Assembly (NCBI GenBank): GCA_963717075.1
Contig: CAVQVI010000025.1
Location: forward strand, 62,001-126,000
Direction: 5' to 3'
From: JBGOTP01 sp963717075
GTDB taxonomy: Bacteria; Acidobacteriota; Vicinamibacteria; Vicinamibacterales; CAVVIG01
DNA length: 64,000 bases
Shown: positions 60,177 to 64,000 of the stretch, piece by piece
Layout of the letters: every line of letters starts with the position of its first letter
Position numbering within the stretch: position 1 is the first letter of the stretch
Position numbers and translations under genes: made by a program
Notes under the pieces: model-generated
What the model was told of the DNA's origin: nothing
Databases searched by the model: none
Seen by the model: the letters and a program-made list of their open reading frames with translations, nothing else

Positions 60177-61306
60177 TACCGGTCGACCTCGCCGAGCACG
60201 ACGTCGAGCGAGCCGATGAGCGCAACGACGTCAGCCACCAGATGGCCGCGCACCATGCGGCGCAATCCCTGAAGATTGCAGAAGGACGGAGGCCGCACGC
60301 GGAAACGATACGGGTTCGTCGATTTACCGTCGCTCACGATGAAGTAGCCGAGCTCGCCCTTGGGCGATTCGATCGCATGGTAGGTTTCGCCGGCCGGCGG
60401 TTTGATGAGACGCGGCACCTTGCCGACGATGGGGCCTTCCGGAATGCCCTCGGTCGCCTGGCGGATGATTCGAAGCGACTGTCGGAACTCCTCCAGCCGG
60501 ACGAGGTAGCGATCGTAGGTGTCACCCGCCGTGCCGATGGGGATGTCGAAGGTCATTTCGTCGTAGGCCGCATACGGCTCATCCTTGCGGATGTCGCGCG
60601 GCACACCGGAGCCGCGAAGCGGCGGCCCGCTGAGTCCGAGATCGATCGCCTCGGCCGCCGTGAGCGTCCCAATGCCCTTGGTCCGCTCCAGCCAGATGCG
60701 GTTGTGGGTGAGCAGCTCCTCGTATTCCTCGAGCTTGCCGTCCATGATTCTGCAGAACTCCAGCACCTTCTTGTCCCAACCGGGAGGGAGATCCTGCGGC
60801 AGGCCGCCGATGCGCATCGAGTTGTACGTCAGTCGCGCGCCGCAGAACTCCTCGAACAGGTCCAGAATCAGCTCGCGTTCGCGGAACGCATAGAGGAACA
60901 CCGTCATCGCACCGATGTCCATCGCGTGGGTGCCAAGCCAGAGACAGTGGCTCGCGATCCGCTGAAGCTCACACAGAATCGTCCGCACGTACTTGGCACG
61001 CCGTGGCACCTCGAGTGCCATCAACTTCTCGACCGTCTCGCAATAGCCGACGTTACTCGTCGCGGCGGCCACGTAGTCCATGCGATCGGTCAGCAGGATG
61101 ATCTGCGTCCAGTTGCGGTTCTCGCTCAGTTTCTCGATGCCGCGGTGCAGGTAGCCAATGACCACATCGGCATCGACCACCTTCTCGCCGTCGAGACGCA
61201 GCACGACGCGCAGCACACCGTGCGTGCTGGGATGCTGCGGGCCCATGTTGAGCACGAGCTCGTTGGTGTCGAACATTGCGCCGTGATGAACCGCTGGTGT
61301 CGCCAT
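60176..61306 (-). CDS. nuoD: NADH-quinone oxidoreductase subunit D
   Basis: 376 aa. MGPQHPSTHGVLRVVLRLDG, GYLHRGIEKL and RIGGLPQDLPPGW are conserved, and the His of the PSTHG loop at the quinone site is present. It ends PSFCNLQGLRRMVRGHLVAD. The start ATG (MATPAVHHG) overlaps the nuoC stop (TGATG); an internal ATG 12 codons on is possible. Confidence 0.96.
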   Translation of the reverse strand: MATPAVHHGAMFDTNELVLNMGPQHPSTHGVLRVVLRLDGEKVVDADVVIGYLHRGIEKLSENRNWTQIILLTDRMDYVAAATSNVGYCETVEKLMALEVPRRAKYVRTILCELQRIASHCLWLGTHAMDIGAMTVFLYAFRERELILDLFEEFCGARLTYNSMRIGGLPQDLPPGWDKKVLEFCRIMDGKLEEYEELLTHNRIWLERTKGIGTLTAAEAIDLGLSGPPLRGSGVPRDIRKDEPYAAYDEMTFDIPIGTAGDTYDRYLVRLEEFRQSLRIIRQATEGIPEGPIVGKVPRLIKPPAGETYHAIESPKGELGYFIVSDGKSTNPYRFRVRPPSFCNLQGLRRMVRGHLVADVVALIGSLDVVLGEVDR

Positions 61307-62088
61307 CACTCGATATCCGATTCCTCGCGCGCCTGCCTCAACTTCAGCCAGTCGAGCGGATTTTCCATCAACAGTTCGCCGGGACCTTCGAGCGGATAAT
61401 CCTTCCGCTGCGGATACCCCTGCCAGTCGTCCGGCATCAGAATGCGGCGCCGATCGGGATGCCCCGTGAAATTCACGCCGAACATGTCGAAGACTTCGCG
61501 CTCCAGCCAGTTGGCCGACGGCCACACAGGGGTCACCGAGGCCACCGGCTGCTGGTCCGCCACTCTCGCCTTGACGCGGACCCGATGACGATGCCGCGTC
61601 GAATAGAGGCAGTACACCAGATCGAAGCGTTCAGCGCGCGGCGGCCAATCTGTCGCCGTGATATCCGAACAGAAGTCGAACGCCGCGTCAGGGGCCTCGC
61701 GCAAGTGCCGGGTAATCTCCAGCAGCTGACTGGCCGGCACGACAATCGTCCAGTCGCCCACCCAATAGCTCACGTGGACGACCGACCCGGGGATCGCCGA
61801 CTGGAGCGATTGGATGAATGACGGAATCGGACGATCGGCCGGCGGTGCCGGCTCGGTCGGGCCCGTGGGCGCGGCAGCTTTCGGCGCATGCTCGGGCCCC
61901 CCAGTCGCAGGCTTGGCGGCCGCAGGCTTGGCGACGGCTGGAGCAGGAGCCGCCTTCGCGACCGGGCTCGCCGGCGCCGTTTCGGCACCCGTGGCCGGCT
62001 TCGGGACTGCTGCCGCGGTCGCCGCCTCCGCTGGCTTCGCTGCGGGCGCCGCTGGAGGTGGAGGTGGCTTCTCTGAATCGTCAGCCAT
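61306..62088 (-). CDS. nuoC: NADH-quinone oxidoreductase subunit C with long Ala/Pro-rich N terminus
   Basis: 260 aa. The conserved 30-kDa domain begins near residue 90 (DWTIVVPASQLLEITRHLRE) and contains SANWLEREVFDMFGVNFTGH and LMPDDWQGYPQRKDYPLEG. Residues 1-85 are a low-complexity Ala/Pro/Lys linker, not part of usual NuoC. The ATG follows the nuoA TAA directly. nuoB, which normally lies between nuoA and nuoC, is absent. Confidence 0.94.
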   Translation of the reverse strand: MADDSEKPPPPPAAPAAKPAEAATAAAVPKPATGAETAPASPVAKAAPAPAVAKPAAAKPATGGPEHAPKAAAPTGPTEPAPPADRPIPSFIQSLQSAIPGSVVHVSYWVGDWTIVVPASQLLEITRHLREAPDAAFDFCSDITATDWPPRAERFDLVYCLYSTRHRHRVRVKARVADQQPVASVTPVWPSANWLEREVFDMFGVNFTGHPDRRRILMPDDWQGYPQRKDYPLEGPGELLMENPLDWLKLRQAREESDIE

Positions 62089-62445
62089 TTACGCCCATTC
62101 CAACGCGCCCTTTTGCCAGGCGTAGTAGTAGCCGACGACCAGGATGAAGATGAAGACGATCATCTCGATCAAGCCGAACAGCAGCAGCTTGTCGAAGATG
62201 ACCGCCCACGGAAACATGAACACCGTCTCCACGTCGAAGATGACGAAGAGCATGGCCACCAGGTAGTAGCGAATGCTGTAACGGTCACGCGCGTCTGTCA
62301 GCGGCTCGATACCGCATTCGTAAGGTTCCAGCTTTACTTTGTTGTACTTGCTCGGATGAATGAGGCTCGTGAAGACCAGCGTGAACACGGCAAAGCCTGT
62401 CGCCACGGCGACAAAGATGGCGATCGGGACATACGCTGAAAGCAT
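62089..62445 (-). CDS. nuoA: NADH-quinone oxidoreductase subunit A
   Basis: 118 aa, three helices. EPYECGIEPLTDARDRYSIR with the loop cysteine and FDVETVFMFPWAVIF are diagnostic. First gene of the nuo operon, about 45 bases downstream of a strong promoter. Confidence 0.96.
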   Translation of the reverse strand: MLSAYVPIAIFVAVATGFAVFTLVFTSLIHPSKYNKVKLEPYECGIEPLTDARDRYSIRYYLVAMLFVIFDVETVFMFPWAVIFDKLLLFGLIEMIVFIFILVVGYYYAWQKGALEWA

Positions 62446-62496
62446 GGGGATGCGGCTCGCCGCGCCAGATCACGCGGCCTCAGGAAAAGCGGTTGG

Positions 62497-62525
62497 TTTA
62501 TAACACGCGACTTGTGGGGTGTCAA
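62497..62525 (-). promoter_or_regulatory. nuo operon promoter (TTGACA-N17-TATAAA)
   Basis: On the minus strand TTGACA (complement of 62520-62525), 17 bases, and TATAAA (complement of 62497-62502). This is the best consensus promoter in the window, 52 bases before the nuoA ATG. Confidence 0.85.
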
Positions 62526-62594
62526 GAAACGGCCCCGCACCCGGTGATTTCCCGCAACTTACAGATTTCAAACCAGTTTTTGTCTCAAAGACGC

Positions 62595-62624
62595 TTGACC
62601 GTCCTCAAAACCGGGACCTATACT
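62595..62624 (+). promoter_or_regulatory. VWA gene promoter (TTGACC-N18-TATACT), leaderless layout
   Basis: TTGACC at 62595-62600 and TATACT at 62619-62624. The ATG at 62631 begins six bases after the -10 box, so transcription would start at or next to the A of the ATG. No Shine-Dalgarno sequence is present. Confidence 0.7.
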
Positions 62625-62630
62625 CACCTT

Positions 62631-63545
62631 ATGAAGCATTACTCCCGCGCGGCCGGCTTCGGCTTCTTCTTCATCACCATCATCGCCGCCGGGACCCTGG
62701 TCGGCGCCCAGACCATGCGGCGCACGGTGTACGTGAGCGTCACCGACAAGTCCGGGAACGCGGTGTTGGATGTCGCCCCGTCCGCATTCGTGGTGCGGGA
62801 AAACAACGTCTCTCGCGAGGTGCTCGAGGTCGCGCTTGCTGACGAACCGATGCAGATAGCGCTGCTGGTTGACAATAGCGACGCAGCCGAGCGCCATATT
62901 CGAGATTACCGGGAAGCCCTGTCAACCTTCATCACTACTGTCACCTCGGACAATCCGTCGCCAGCCCATGGCAAGCATCAGATTGCGATCATCACGTTTT
63001 CAAGCCGGCCGACGATTCTGCAGGATTACACGTCGGATCAGGCCCGGCTCCTGAAGAGCGCGCGGAGCATCTTCGCCATGCCGGACACGGGTGCGTATCT
63101 GCTCGACGCCATCGTCGAGACGAGTAACGGAGTCGTCAAACGCTCGACGGCCCGGCCCGTGTTCGTGGCCGTCTTCCCCGACTCGTCCGAGGACGCCAGT
63201 TATCATCGCACCTACCAATTCGTCCTGGATGCGCTCAAACGCTCCGGTGCTTCGCTGCATGTCGTCAAAATCGGCGGGTCGTTGGCCATGCCCGTCGATC
63301 GGTCCATCGTGCTCGATAGAGGCACGCAGACAACAGGTGGGCGGTACGAGGACGTGCTCGTCAGTTCCGCGTTGACAGCCAGAATGAAACAGATCGCCTT
63401 CGATCTGACGCATCAGTACCGCGTGACGTACGTACGTCCGCAGTCGTTGATCCCCGCAGACGCGTTCTCGGTGTCCGTTACCACGCCTGGCCTCACGGTC
63501 CGCGGGACGGCCGCGAGGGAAGAGCGGCCGCAGGCGCCCCGGTAA
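62631..63545 (+). CDS. Secreted VWA-domain protein lacking a canonical MIDAS
   Basis: 304 aa with signal peptide (AAGFGFFFITIIAAGTLVGA). The VWFA-related layout is kept (VYVSVTDKSGNAVLDVAPSA, FVVRENNVSREVLEVAL) but the metal motif is LLVDNSDAAE, where DxSxS has become DNSDA, so metal binding is doubtful. It overlaps the next VWA gene by one base. The upstream in-frame ORF extension is not coding, since the promoter lies in it. Confidence 0.85.
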   Translation: MKHYSRAAGFGFFFITIIAAGTLVGAQTMRRTVYVSVTDKSGNAVLDVAPSAFVVRENNVSREVLEVALADEPMQIALLVDNSDAAERHIRDYREALSTFITTVTSDNPSPAHGKHQIAIITFSSRPTILQDYTSDQARLLKSARSIFAMPDTGAYLLDAIVETSNGVVKRSTARPVFVAVFPDSSEDASYHRTYQFVLDALKRSGASLHVVKIGGSLAMPVDRSIVLDRGTQTTGGRYEDVLVSSALTARMKQIAFDLTHQYRVTYVRPQSLIPADAFSVSVTTPGLTVRGTAAREERPQAPR

Positions 63546-64000
63546 TGCGCGCTGTTTCCCCTCGCCTGACACCAGCGTGGCTCCGCGCCGCGTCCTTCGC
63601 GGCGTTTGTCGGGATGCTGGCTCTTTCGACCGCGGGTCAGACACCACAAATTCCCTCGTTTCGATCCAGCATCGACGTCGTGTCGCTCAACGTGACCGTA
63701 ACCGAGGCGGGCGTCGGCGCGCCACGCTATGTCACCGACCTCACGCAATCCGAATTCGAGGTCTTTGAGGACGGTGTCAAGCAGGACATCTCGGTCTTCA
63801 ACAGGACCAACTCTCCGATCGGGCTGGCGCTGCTCATCGATAGCAGCGCCAGCATGGAATCCAAACTCCCGACGGCGCAGGAAGCCGCCATCGGTTTTGT
63901 CCGGAAATTGCGCCGGCAGGACCTGGCAGAGATCATTGATTTCGACGACCGGGCCATCGTTTCAGAGGCGTTCACGAACGACGTCCCGAAACTCGAGCAT
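63545..64000 (+). CDS. Secreted VWA-domain protein (3' truncated by window end)
   Basis: 152 codons are visible from the ATG that overlaps the preceding TAA. Signal peptide (SFAAFVGMLALSTAGQ), SIDVVSLNVTVTEAGVGAPR, SEFEVFEDGVKQDISVF and an intact MIDAS motif LLIDSSASM (DxSxS). The frame is open to the end of the window. Pairing of a MIDAS-intact with a MIDAS-degenerate VWA protein suggests a heteromeric complex; that is inference. Confidence 0.88.
   Translation, partial: MRAVSPRLTPAWLRAASFAAFVGMLALSTAGQTPQIPSFRSSIDVVSLNVTVTEAGVGAPRYVTDLTQSEFEVFEDGVKQDISVFNRTNSPIGLALLIDSSASMESKLPTAQEAAIGFVRKLRRQDLAEIIDFDDRAIVSEAFTNDVPKLEH

Noticed and set aside
1..64000. CRISPR arrays, rRNA genes, complete insertion sequences
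   Set aside because: No regularly spaced repeats, no rRNA-like sequence and no transposase motif were seen on either strand.

Overview
GC-rich bacterial chromosome, most likely a member of Acidobacteriota (Vicinamibacteria-like) and probably a metagenome or draft assembly. The taxonomic pointers are three secreted acidobacterial-type VWA proteins (27988-28908, 62631-63545, 63545-64000), DUF4159 proteins, an ECF sigma factor followed by a Ser/Thr kinase, the gene order of the caa3-type oxidase cluster with its small CxxC protein, and REP-like palindromes. This assignment is inferred from gene content; no rRNA gene is present.

Layout. 1-1564: C-terminal part of an HD-GYP/GAF/GGDEF cyclic-di-GMP protein. 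1729-7812: nucleotide-salvage and redox cluster with a PRPP-synthetase homologue, a long AMP/thymidine phosphorylase-like enzyme, a small membrane protein, a zinc alcohol dehydrogenase, a tandem universal stress protein and a flavin reductase. A 38-bp sequence is repeated upstream of the dehydrogenase and the reductase. 7775-9331: fabI and an RG-rich hypothetical protein. 9373-18800: arginine biosynthesis, with argH and argR facing argC-B-D-(acetyltransferase remnant)-J-F and an acyl-CoA ligase, around an ARG-box promoter. 18815-22785: ECF sigma factor, frameshifted kinase, CDP-alcohol phosphotransferase, GtrA-like protein and pxpA. 23070-26735: DGQHR protein overlapping rfbB-rfbA-rfbC for dTDP-L-rhamnose. 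27058-31026: FTR1 permease, VWA protein, a 28-residue membrane peptide, cyaY, a proline-racemase-superfamily enzyme and a peroxiredoxin.

31109-35165: terminal oxidase operon (subunits I, III, IV, II and two small membrane proteins). 35307-38817: cyclic-nucleotide-binding MscS channel, tatC, DUF4159. 38861-39600: a patch of gene fragments. 39680-43524: metzincin-like PKD protease, tRNA-Glu and an M23 protein. 43587-46936: cupredoxin-like lipoprotein, ctaA, ctaB and DUF420, which supply heme A and assembly factors to the oxidase. 46993-50148: TPR protein and sulfatase-TPR protein. 50152-52661: Fo half of ATP synthase only. 52777-62445: nuoACDHJKLMN without nuoB, E, F, G or I. 62631-64000: two VWA genes.

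Much of the window serves aerobic respiration: proton-pumping complex I, heme-copper oxidase with heme A synthesis, and the ATP synthase membrane sector. Four otherwise well-conserved genes (kinase, coxA, cupredoxin lipoprotein, nuoL) are each interrupted by one apparent +1 base. This looks more like sequence error than decay and should be checked against reads.
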